DNA of 14,251 nt. It comes from an uncultured Anaerolineaceae bacterium. Its GTDB lineage: Bacteria; Chloroflexota; Anaerolineae; Anaerolineales; Anaerolineaceae. How positions within the stretch are numbered: position 1 is the first letter of the stretch; each line of letters opens with the position of its first letter. The notes below the pieces were generated by a model, which was not told the origin of the DNA, searched no databases, and worked only from the letters and a program-made list of their open reading frames with translations. Of the stretch, positions 1 to 6,431 are shown in pieces. The translations under genes were made by a program, and so were the position numbers. The stretch lies in assembly GCA_937890875.1 (NCBI GenBank), contig CALAEB010000099.1, positions 1 to 14,251 of the forward strand, written 5' to 3'.

Positions 1-1
1 G

Positions 2-367
2 TACCCCTGGGGTAACGCGGAGCCATCCATGGCCGTCGCAAATTTTGACGGCTATTATCAGGGTTTGATTCCTGCGGGATGGCTGCCCAAAGGAGCCAGT
101 CCTTACGGCGTGCTGGACATGGGAGGGAATATCCGCGAATGGGTGCTGGATGTTTTCGTTAACGAGACTTATATCGACAGTCGTCCGGCAGATGAAATTC
201 AGCAAGAGAGCACGATCCTGGCAGTCTCAGGCGAACGCATTCTGAAAGGCGGCAGCGCCAGTGATTATCCCAGCGCGCTTGAACTGCGCAACCATCAATG
301 GCATACACAGAGCTCTCCCGGTGCTAACCGGGGATTCCGCTGCGTATATCCGGATGAACAGCCTTGA
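2..367 (+). CDS. SUMF1 / formylglycine-generating-enzyme-like domain protein, C-terminal part (5' end outside window)
   Basis: The reading frame is open from base 2, so the gene starts upstream of the window; the internal ATG at 29 is not its start. Visible motifs are those of the FGE-sulfatase (SUMF1, C-type-lectin-like) domain in the right order: YPWGN at the left edge, then LDMGGNIREWVLD (usual form YDMxGNxxEWxxD), then RILKGGS, and finally NRGFRC just before the C-terminus. True formylglycine-generating enzymes carry a catalytic cysteine pair shortly after the GGS motif; here that stretch (about bases 250-330) has none, and the only cysteine is in the terminal FRC. The protein is therefore more likely a SUMF1-domain protein with another role, for example linked to a kinase or repeat domain encoded upstream, than a sulfatase activator. 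Its last 44 bases overlap the end of the convergent membrane-protein gene. Confidence 0.85.
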   Translation, partial: YPWGNAEPSMAVANFDGYYQGLIPAGWLPKGASPYGVLDMGGNIREWVLDVFVNETYIDSRPADEIQQESTILAVSGERILKGGSASDYPSALELRNHQWHTQSSPGANRGFRCVYPDEQP

Positions 368-2396
368 GCTTTTTGACCGGGAAACGGAACAAATTATACA
401 AAATCAATCCCGCGCCCAACAGGAAGAAGATCTCTGTACTCCAAATATAGCGCCGCTCCGGCTGATTGGTCACCGAAATTAAGAGATGGACGTTGTGCAG
501 CAAGATAAAAAGCAGGCCGGTTAATGAAATTTCCGAACAACGAATCAGTGAAAGCACGGCTGCCAGCGCCAGAATCATCCAATAAGATAATCGGACAGTC
601 TGCAGCCGGGTCCTTTCCACAGCGGTCTGGAACTGGGATCGCAGGATATCCAGCATGTCGGAAGAATGACTGCGAAGAATCGACGCCGATGCCCGGCTGA
701 AAAGAACATTCGCCGTCACCGCATCATATCCCAGCGCTTCGGCCTCCGCCACCGCGACGCCGAACACATAATCATTCTGCGTCAGCAGCGCATTCTCTTT
801 TTTCATCTGCGCTATCCGGTCATAACTGGCTTCCAGGAACTTTCGGGTTTCCGCATCCTCCTGCCGCTCGATATCTTCCGGCTGCATCAAAGCAAGCGCA
901 TGTCCGATACCCGCATAACCTTCGTTCGGCATCCAGATCCAATATCCGGTGGCCCGATAGACTACGCTCGCCGGAATCAGCACCAATCCGGCGGCAATCA
1001 GCAAGCCGATGAATAATGGGCCGGCAGCACTGCGTTTCTGTCGAAAAATAAGCCATATCACGGCGAAGGCCGGCAGCATAAAAACAAAAACATTTGCCGG
1101 GCGGACAAGAACCGAAACAGCGCAGAAAAAACACAGAAACGGAAAAGCCCAAGCCACCTTCCGGGCGACAAAATAACAGAATATTCCGCAGCAAAGAAGC
1201 AGCATCGCCTGGGAAAGCACTTCGGAAAGGATATAGTTGTTATAGACACCGAGAAAATTAAGCGCAAGCGCAAACTCGCCGAACAGGAACACAAAACAGG
1301 GTGAAATCAAAAAACACAGCAATCCGGCCGTCACCAGAAAACTGACACCGAGAAAAATCTTCTGCGCGCGGACAACCTGGACCAGCCCGCGGGAATCGCC
1401 GGAAACATCCTGAAAAAGCAAATCCGCCCGGTCCGCTAACATTTCCTGCCCCTCCGCCGAACGCCAATAATCCAAATCGGAACCGGGCACCAGCGTCATC
1501 ACATCTTCAATAAAACGCGGATAAGCGGGAGTACGGATCGACTGCGCATCATAAGGCAAAAGATATGAAGCGGAATCGGTGCGGACACCGTAATAATCTT
1601 TCTCCGGCCAAAAATAATAACCGGTATTCAAAACCCAAATAAGCCCCAGCAGTCCATACAGAACCCGGGGACGGACCGTGAACCGGTAAAGGCAGATCAC
1701 ACAGATCATGAGGATTAAAAGAAAGACAGCGTTTCGCTGCAGCAGCGGCCATTCCCAGTGCAACGAGCTGCCGGAAATGGCGGGAGGACCGGATAAACGC
1801 TGCGCCGGGAGCAACAGCAGGAACGAAACCAGAACACTGAACGCAAGCAGCGTATTTTTGAAGTAAACCCGGAACCGGCCGATCAACTCCTGATCCGAAC
1901 GCAGTTTGCCGATGAGCCGGATCATCCCCAGCAAAAGTCCCAACCCCAAAGAGACAGCCAAAACCGGGAGTAAATGCCGCATGCGAATGATCACAGGTGT
2001 CAGGACAGAATAAGTTTTCTGTCCGGCAGTGGGATCAGTATGGTCCGTTGACGAGAAATAGAGGTTGTTGTTCTCCAAAAGGCGGAAAAGTCCGCCGCCC
2101 TGCTCTTTGATATCCCTGGACAGGTCCTGATTCACAGCAAGCACCGGTGCGGAGAGGATCCGTTCGCCTTCAACCAGATAAACCGGCAGGTTCAGTGCCG
2201 CGGTGTTTTCATTCGGAACCATCGCGTAATATGCGAAACCGGAATCATGCCGGATGCCGGTCAATTCATCCTGCTGCCAAAACAGAATGAAACCGCCGGT
2301 TCTATTCAGGATGCCAAGCAAAGCGAAGAACAGGCTGACCGTAAATAAAACAAACAGAACCTTCAGCCAGAAGAAAGCGGAACGGTTTGATTTCAT
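324..2396 (-). CDS. Multi-spanning GT-C membrane protein, probable GT39/ArnT-like glycosyltransferase
   Basis: A 690-residue, very hydrophobic protein with about 13-14 predicted membrane segments (near residues 9-30, 141-163, 181-199, 222-241, 246-262, 347-365, 367-385, 393-411, 417-433, 434-451, 459-478, 606-624, 630-648, 656-675). Between segments 5 and 6 is a large loop with TDSASY (D274) followed by RTPAYPRFI (288-296). That resembles the acidic residue plus R-x-P-x-YP pattern in the first large extracytoplasmic loop of dolichol/undecaprenyl-phosphate-sugar-dependent GT-C enzymes. Later marks are ILSEVL (389-394), VRPAN (431-435) and a C-terminal ERRYIW before the last helix, also usual for that family. 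It probably moves a sugar from a lipid carrier onto a cell-envelope acceptor; substrate unknown. A soluble insert of about 110 residues between helices 1 and 2 is unusual. There is no Shine-Dalgarno before the ATG; a -10-like TACAAT lies 6 nt upstream, so the mRNA may be leaderless. Stop TAG. Confidence 0.8.
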   Translation of the reverse strand: MKSNRSAFFWLKVLFVLFTVSLFFALLGILNRTGGFILFWQQDELTGIRHDSGFAYYAMVPNENTAALNLPVYLVEGERILSAPVLAVNQDLSRDIKEQGGGLFRLLENNNLYFSSTDHTDPTAGQKTYSVLTPVIIRMRHLLPVLAVSLGLGLLLGMIRLIGKLRSDQELIGRFRVYFKNTLLAFSVLVSFLLLLPAQRLSGPPAISGSSLHWEWPLLQRNAVFLLILMICVICLYRFTVRPRVLYGLLGLIWVLNTGYYFWPEKDYYGVRTDSASYLLPYDAQSIRTPAYPRFIEDVMTLVPGSDLDYWRSAEGQEMLADRADLLFQDVSGDSRGLVQVVRAQKIFLGVSFLVTAGLLCFLISPCFVFLFGEFALALNFLGVYNNYILSEVLSQAMLLLCCGIFCYFVARKVAWAFPFLCFFCAVSVLVRPANVFVFMLPAFAVIWLIFRQKRSAAGPLFIGLLIAAGLVLIPASVVYRATGYWIWMPNEGYAGIGHALALMQPEDIERQEDAETRKFLEASYDRIAQMKKENALLTQNDYVFGVAVAEAEALGYDAVTANVLFSRASASILRSHSSDMLDILRSQFQTAVERTRLQTVRLSYWMILALAAVLSLIRCSEISLTGLLFILLHNVHLLISVTNQPERRYIWSTEIFFLLGAGLILYNLFRFPVKKLKAVHPDIRSGIPG

Positions 2397-2402
2397 GCGA
2401 TT

Positions 2403-2408
2403 ATTGTA
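2403..2408 (-). promoter_or_regulatory. Candidate extended -10 element for a leaderless transcript of the GT-C gene
   Basis: On the minus strand the sequence reads TGG-TACAAT, then AATCGC, then ATG. TACAAT is one mismatch from TATAAT and has the TGn extension. The A of the ATG sits 7 nt beyond the hexamer, where transcription would start. No purine-rich ribosome site is present. No good -35 is seen at 17 nt. This is an inference from spacing only. Confidence 0.35.
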
Positions 2409-2469
2409 CCAGAATGGGATACCGTAATTACCCGGTCTTTCGGAATACGAAAAGGATATTCTTATTTCG

Positions 2470-2483
2470 AATTGCAGGCAATT
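2470..2483. repeat. Small perfect inverted repeat after atpG
   Basis: AATTGC-AG-GCAATT: 6-bp arms around two bases, 7 bp past the gamma-subunit stop. It is the only dyad in the 94-bp gap 2397-2490. It lacks a following T-run in the minus direction, so it is a poor intrinsic terminator, and I see no better one for the ATPase operon. Read-through into the GT-C gene is possible. Confidence 0.4.
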
Positions 2484-2490
2484 ACCGCTT

Positions 2491-3363
2491 TCACTCGCTT
2501 AAAGCTGCGCTCGCCGCCAATTCCTGGAGCTGTTCGGTGATCGCCTGCCGCCGCTCCGCTTGGACAACCAGCGTGAGCGATTCGATCAGTTCCTCAATAT
2601 TATCTTTCGCCTCTTCCAGCAGGTTATACCGGATCGTATTCTCCGCCTCAATCGACTCCAAAATAATTTCCTGGAACAGGAGCGAAGTCAGATGATCACG
2701 GGCAAACGCAATCATCAAAACCGGGTCGCCTTCGATGATCGGTTCGGGCCATTCAATCATTCCCGCATCGTCCGGATTTTCAATTTCCTGCGGAATCAGG
2801 TGCTCCGTTTTCGGTTTAAAGCCGCCTTTCCGCGGTTTTCGGAAAGCGAGCACCTCCACTGTGCGGATCGTTTCATCCGCATACCCTTGCAGCCAACCGT
2901 CAACCAGCTCATGCGCTCCGCGATAATCCGGCAGAGAACCTGAACTGATGGATCCGGCGTCTTCATGCGGGACGTCATTCTGCCTTAATGCGGTATGCAG
3001 CCGAGTCCCGAAAGAAAGAACTGACGAAGTGCCGGTTTGTTTTTCCAGCCAAGCCGCGGCCAAAGCAGCCAACGTTTTGTTATACGTTCCGCACATACCG
3101 CGGTCGCTTCCCAAAACAACCAAGATAGCCTTGCCTTTCCGGTCGGCACCGGCGTTTTCGGTTCCCGGCAGTTTTCTGCGCGCCGCATGCTGCAAATAAG
3201 CCAGAATTTTAAAGTAATTCTGCCGGTAGGCGTTCAGATACGTCTTACGATTCATCGCCATCTGCATCGTACTCAGTGAGAGCACACGCAGAGAAGTCAG
3301 CATCGGTTCAATATTCTGCAGATTGTCTAACCGGCCTCCGGCCTCGCCATCAACATCGGACAT
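2491..3363 (-). CDS. atpG: N-ATPase (alternative F-type ATPase) F1 subunit gamma
   Basis: A 290-residue gamma subunit, the central rotor shaft that turns inside the alpha3beta3 head and couples ATP chemistry to ion flow. The two diagnostic ends are present: an N-terminal helix (about 11-60, including IEPMLTSLRVLSLSTMQMAM) followed by a Rossmann-like core with GSDRGMCGTYN at 85-95 (usual GSDxGLCGxxN), and a C-terminal helix with the SLLFQEIILESIEAENTIR and ERRQAITEQL patterns (about 225-285). Identity to standard AtpG is clearly low, as usual for N-ATPases. Gamma is the last gene of the operon, matching the atpDCQRBEFAG order. It starts 6 bp after the PII-like gene with only a weak ribosome site, so translation is probably coupled to that gene. 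Stop TGA. Confidence 0.93.
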   Translation of the reverse strand: MSDVDGEAGGRLDNLQNIEPMLTSLRVLSLSTMQMAMNRKTYLNAYRQNYFKILAYLQHAARRKLPGTENAGADRKGKAILVVLGSDRGMCGTYNKTLAALAAAWLEKQTGTSSVLSFGTRLHTALRQNDVPHEDAGSISSGSLPDYRGAHELVDGWLQGYADETIRTVEVLAFRKPRKGGFKPKTEHLIPQEIENPDDAGMIEWPEPIIEGDPVLMIAFARDHLTSLLFQEIILESIEAENTIRYNLLEEAKDNIEELIESLTLVVQAERRQAITEQLQELAASAALSE

Positions 3364-3369
3364 TGGGCT

Positions 3370-3687
3370 TTAACACTTCTCGATCTGATCTAATTTCCAA
3401 ATAAACGTCACCGAGCTCCCCAGCGCATATCCTTTTCCGCCGGATTCGGTTTCGGGTGAAGCGACGCTTGTGCTCTGCACATGCGGACGTGACTTGCAGT
3501 GTTCCTTGATAATCTCAAGCACCGCCGGAACATTTTCCTCCTTCACGGCAATAAAAAGCGTTAACTGGCTCTGGCGGAGCATCCCGCCCTTTGTCTCGCT
3601 GAAAGTGGCGGAATAACCTGCATTAACCAGCGCGTCCAACACAGCATTCCCCGAATACTTGGGAATTACTGTCATGATCATCCTCAT
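3370..3687 (-). CDS. PII-like small protein of the DUF970 / PstA-DarA (cyclic-di-AMP receptor) family, inserted in the N-ATPase operon
   Basis: A 105-residue ferredoxin-like (PII-like) protein. Register and motifs follow the PstA/DarA family: an N-terminal MIMTVI strand, helix with LDALVNAGY, then SAT (26-28), GGMLR (34-38), a strand LTLFIAV (42-48), helix VLEIIKEHCKSR, a flexible loop (about 70-88, rich in Ser/Glu/Gly), and the closing strand LGSSVTFIWKLDQIEK, equivalent to the family's VGGATVFVxxVxxFxxF. In Firmicutes these trimers bind cyclic-di-AMP, the second messenger for potassium, osmotic and cell-wall control. By my recollection of S. aureus PstA contacts, T28, L37 and R38 are kept, while R26 is Ser, F36 Met, N41 Gln and G47 Ala, so ligand choice may differ. 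It starts 3 bp after atpA behind GAGAGG and ends 6 bp before atpG: clearly co-translated with the ATPase. It is not part of the usual N-ATPase gene set known to me. Confidence 0.82.
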   Translation of the reverse strand: MRMIMTVIPKYSGNAVLDALVNAGYSATFSETKGGMLRQSQLTLFIAVKEENVPAVLEIIKEHCKSRPHVQSTSVASPETESGGKGYALGSSVTFIWKLDQIEKC

Positions 3688-3690
3688 TCA

Positions 3691-5355
3691 TTACCTCTCT
3701 TCATAGTCAAGCCAATAAGTACGAAACTGCTTAAGCGTTTCTTCCATCAGTTCGATTATATCTTCGTCTAATTTCCGATGGTATCTAATATTATCAATTA
3801 ATTGCGGTTCATACAAATCCACAAATCTTAATAATTCCTTTGAAAAGACGGATATTTCCGAAACAGATATGTCATCCATATAATCATGCGTCAGCGCATA
3901 AAAGAGAATGACCTGGTTTGGCATTGGCAATGGGGCATGAGGTTCCTGTTCGAGCAATTTTTGCAGCCGCATCCCGCGTTCTATCTGACGCTGCGTCGCT
4001 TCATTCACTTCGGTCCCGAAGCGGGCAAAGCGCGCCACTTCTTCATATTGAGAGAGCTCCAGTTTTAATCGTCCCACGACAGATTTCATCGCGGGCTCCT
4101 GGGCTGAACCGCCGACACGGGACACAGATTTTCCAATATCGATCGCAGGTTTGCTGCCCTTGTTGAACAAATCGGCGTCCAGCACGATCTGACCATCGGT
4201 AATCGAAATCAGGTTGGTCGGAATATATGCGGAAATATTTCCTTTTTGAGTCGTCACGATCGGCAAAGCGGTGATGGAACCGCCGCCATGATCGTCATTC
4301 AGCTTACATGCCCGCTCCAGCAGCCGCGAATGCAGGTAGAAAATATCGCCCGGATAAGCTTCCCGGCTCGGAGGTCTTCGCAGCAATAAGCTCAATTCCC
4401 GATAGGAATCAGCGTGTTTTGACAGATTATCATAGACAATGAGCACATCCATGCCCTGATCCATCAGGAACTCCGCGAGGGTAACGCCAAAGTAAGGAGC
4501 CAGGTAGCGCAATGCCGGCGGATCATCCGGTCCGGCCACTACCAGCGCAGTCTGCGATAAAACCCCTCCGCTCTCCAGAATTTCAAGCGCATTGATAACG
4601 GAAGTCTTCTTCTGAGAAATGGAAACATAAACGCACTTCACATCCGTGCCGCGCTGCGCCAGAATCGTATCCAGCGCCAGCGTTGTTTTGCCGGTCTGGC
4701 GATCCCCCATAATCAATTCCCGCTGCCCGCGGCCGAGCGGAATAAGCGCATCAATAATTTTGGTCCCGGTATAAAGCGGTTCATTGACCGGAGCGCGTTC
4801 AATTACGCCGGGAGCGATCCGCTCAATATGACGAAACTCTGATGGCGGGATCGGCCCTTTCTCATCAATCGGTTTTCCCAAAGGATTCAGCGTCCTGCCC
4901 AGGAACTGCAGTCCGACCGGAATGTTCAGGCGATTCCCGGTCGCAAAGGCCTGATCTCCTCCGCGGATTCCCTGGTCCGATCCCAAAAGAATGACATCCA
5001 CATGTTTCCGGTCAAGGTTCAGCACCATGCCCTGCACACCGTTCGGAAAGGTGACCAGTTCTTCCAGCTGCACATCCGGCAAACCGGAAAGCGTCGCCAC
5101 GCCGTTACCGACGTGAACAACCGTCCCGATACTGACAAAACGAACCTTTTGATCGAGGGTCTTGGTTTTATCCACCATGCCCTGCAGCAGTTCATCGATG
5201 TTGGGAAGCGAAGGGCCCATATCGCTTTTTTGGGTGATCTCATGCACAATTTCATCGATAAAAGCCTCTTTTGATTTCCTGCTGAGGCTAATGTCCGCAA
5301 GATTCTGTTTGAAAGATTTTAAAATTTCCCGTTGATTTTGTGTTAGTTCAACCAT
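3691..5355 (-). CDS. atpA: N-ATPase F1 subunit alpha
   Basis: A 554-residue alpha subunit, the non-catalytic nucleotide-binding partner of beta in the hexameric head. Clear landmarks: Walker A GDRQTGKT (217-224), VYDNLSKHADSYRELSLLLR (308-327), PSREAYPGDIFYLHSRLLERA, and SVSRVGG with the arginine finger R413 that reaches into the beta catalytic site. The core matches AtpA throughout. In E. coli the Walker A begins near residue 169, so about 48 extra residues precede the first beta-barrel here. Residues 1-70 are mostly charged and helical (e.g. LTQNQREILKSFKQNL). This may be the docking site for the b/delta stalk. The ATG overlaps the end of the b gene by 8 bp (ATGGTTGA), typical translational coupling. 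Stop TAA, immediately followed by TGA. Confidence 0.97.
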   Translation of the reverse strand: MVELTQNQREILKSFKQNLADISLSRKSKEAFIDEIVHEITQKSDMGPSLPNIDELLQGMVDKTKTLDQKVRFVSIGTVVHVGNGVATLSGLPDVQLEELVTFPNGVQGMVLNLDRKHVDVILLGSDQGIRGGDQAFATGNRLNIPVGLQFLGRTLNPLGKPIDEKGPIPPSEFRHIERIAPGVIERAPVNEPLYTGTKIIDALIPLGRGQRELIMGDRQTGKTTLALDTILAQRGTDVKCVYVSISQKKTSVINALEILESGGVLSQTALVVAGPDDPPALRYLAPYFGVTLAEFLMDQGMDVLIVYDNLSKHADSYRELSLLLRRPPSREAYPGDIFYLHSRLLERACKLNDDHGGGSITALPIVTTQKGNISAYIPTNLISITDGQIVLDADLFNKGSKPAIDIGKSVSRVGGSAQEPAMKSVVGRLKLELSQYEEVARFARFGTEVNEATQRQIERGMRLQKLLEQEPHAPLPMPNQVILFYALTHDYMDDISVSEISVFSKELLRFVDLYEPQLIDNIRYHRKLDEDIIELMEETLKQFRTYWLDYEER

Positions 5356-6136
5356 TATTACTCAAGCTTATCTGTTGGAGCGACGTCGCGACCGCATTCC
5401 GGGAACTCTCCAACTGCGACAGGAGAGAATTATCGATAATCAAATCACCGATCGTAACCCGGATTCCGGCGATCAGCCGCTCGTCAATAACAAAATCAAT
5501 ATCCACGTCATCATCCGCCAGCGCGCTGAAAGTGCTGACCAGCCGCTGTTCCTCTTCGATCGTTAATGGGAATGCGACTGACACCTTGGCCGAAGGGGTT
5601 TTTCCGGATAACGACTCGCGGATCGAATTTACCAGCCGCATGTCTGTTTTACCCAGATCCCAGATTTTTTGGTCCAGTCCGGAAATCAGCGACGAATGGA
5701 CCGAAGGCGGCAGCACTTTCCGGATCGTCTGTCCCGAGATATCAAAAATTGTATTAATAACGGTATCCCGGTGGGTCCGCATCTCCATCAATTGTTTTTT
5801 CTGAACTTCAACGAGTACATCCTGCAGAATAATGCGGGCTTCTTCCCGGGTCGCATCCAAAAACTCAGCCTGTGAAATTTTGTTCTTCTCATATACTTCA
5901 TCGATAATCTGCTGAATTTCCTCATCCAACAGGTTCAGACGTTCTTCGACCTCGCGAAGCTGTTCGGCAGCCTGCTCTCTGTCCTCAACCGTTTCTCTCA
6001 TCAGCTGTTCTCTGCGTTCCGCCTGCTGTTCCGATCGTTTTACAATCGGTTTAAAAACAAGGAAGTAGAGCGCAACCGTGATGATCAGAAAGTTTACAAT
6101 TTCCCATAGGATGGTTACCCAATCAATATCCAGCAT
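5348..6136 (-). CDS. atpF: N-ATPase Fo subunit b with C-terminal delta-like domain
   Basis: A 262-residue peripheral-stalk protein. Residues 7-29 form one N-terminal membrane helix (ILWEIVNFLIITVALYFLVF) followed by P30. A long charged coiled coil spans about 32-125 (RSEQQAERREQLMRETVEDR and similar). From about 183 to 245 the sequence turns into a delta/OSCP C-terminal pattern: VSVAFPLTIEEEQRL, DIDFVIDERLIAGIRVTIGD, LLSQL. The operon has no separate atpH, so this fusion would supply both the stator stalk and the cap that anchors it to the alpha N-termini. Lengthened b subunits and absence of a free delta are usual for N-ATPases. The ribosome site GGGGGA overlaps the end of the c-subunit gene, 3 bp upstream. 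The 3' end overlaps atpA by 8 bp. Confidence 0.93.
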   Translation of the reverse strand: MLDIDWVTILWEIVNFLIITVALYFLVFKPIVKRSEQQAERREQLMRETVEDREQAAEQLREVEERLNLLDEEIQQIIDEVYEKNKISQAEFLDATREEARIILQDVLVEVQKKQLMEMRTHRDTVINTIFDISGQTIRKVLPPSVHSSLISGLDQKIWDLGKTDMRLVNSIRESLSGKTPSAKVSVAFPLTIEEEQRLVSTFSALADDDVDIDFVIDERLIAGIRVTIGDLIIDNSLLSQLESSRNAVATSLQQISLSNNG

Positions 6137-6139
6137 CGA

Positions 6140-6418
6140 TTATCCCCCGAAAAATGTCGTAATAAGGGGATTGGCAAATAACAGGATCAACACTACCAAT
6201 AACACATAAATGTTTGTCGTTTCACACAAAGCCATCGCGATGATCATACCCATGCGGATATCCCCGGCGGCATCAGGCTGCCGCGCCATCCCTTCCAGTG
6301 CCTTTTTTGCAGCAAGTCCTTCCATAATCGTAGGAGCAATTGTGCCGACCGAAATCGTCACTCCGACAACAATAATTGTGATCACGGTCACCAGCGTGTT
6401 GGGGTCAAGATTTTCCAT
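6140..6418 (-). CDS. atpE: N-ATPase Fo subunit c (rotor ring), two-carboxylate type
   Basis: A 92-residue hairpin of two membrane helices (about 8-36 and 54-84) joined by the polar RQPDAAGDI loop (46-54) that meets gamma and epsilon. Copies assemble into the rotor ring that carries ions past subunit a. Helix 1 has P29-x3-E33-x-G and helix 2 has C65-E66-T67-T68-N-I-Y71. Aligned to the Na+-type ring of Ilyobacter tartaricus, E66 is the essential ion carboxylate, T67/T68/Y71 match the Na+-ligand network, and E33 stands where Gln32 is found. This double carboxylate is a hallmark of N-ATPase c subunits. It fits Na+ coupling, but a proton-coupled N-ATPase ring with two carboxylates is also known, so the ion cannot be fixed from sequence. 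A strong ribosome site (AGAAGGA) precedes the ATG, as expected for the multicopy subunit. Confidence 0.96.
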   Translation of the reverse strand: MENLDPNTLVTVITIIVVGVTISVGTIAPTIMEGLAAKKALEGMARQPDAAGDIRMGMIIAMALCETTNIYVLLVVLILLFANPLITTFFGG

Positions 6419-6431
6419 AATTTTTTTCCTT

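Noticed and set aside
5340..5804. 154-codon open frame opposite the b-subunit gene
   Set aside because: Antisense shadow of atpF; low-complexity Ser/Arg-rich product, no ribosome site, no recognisable family.
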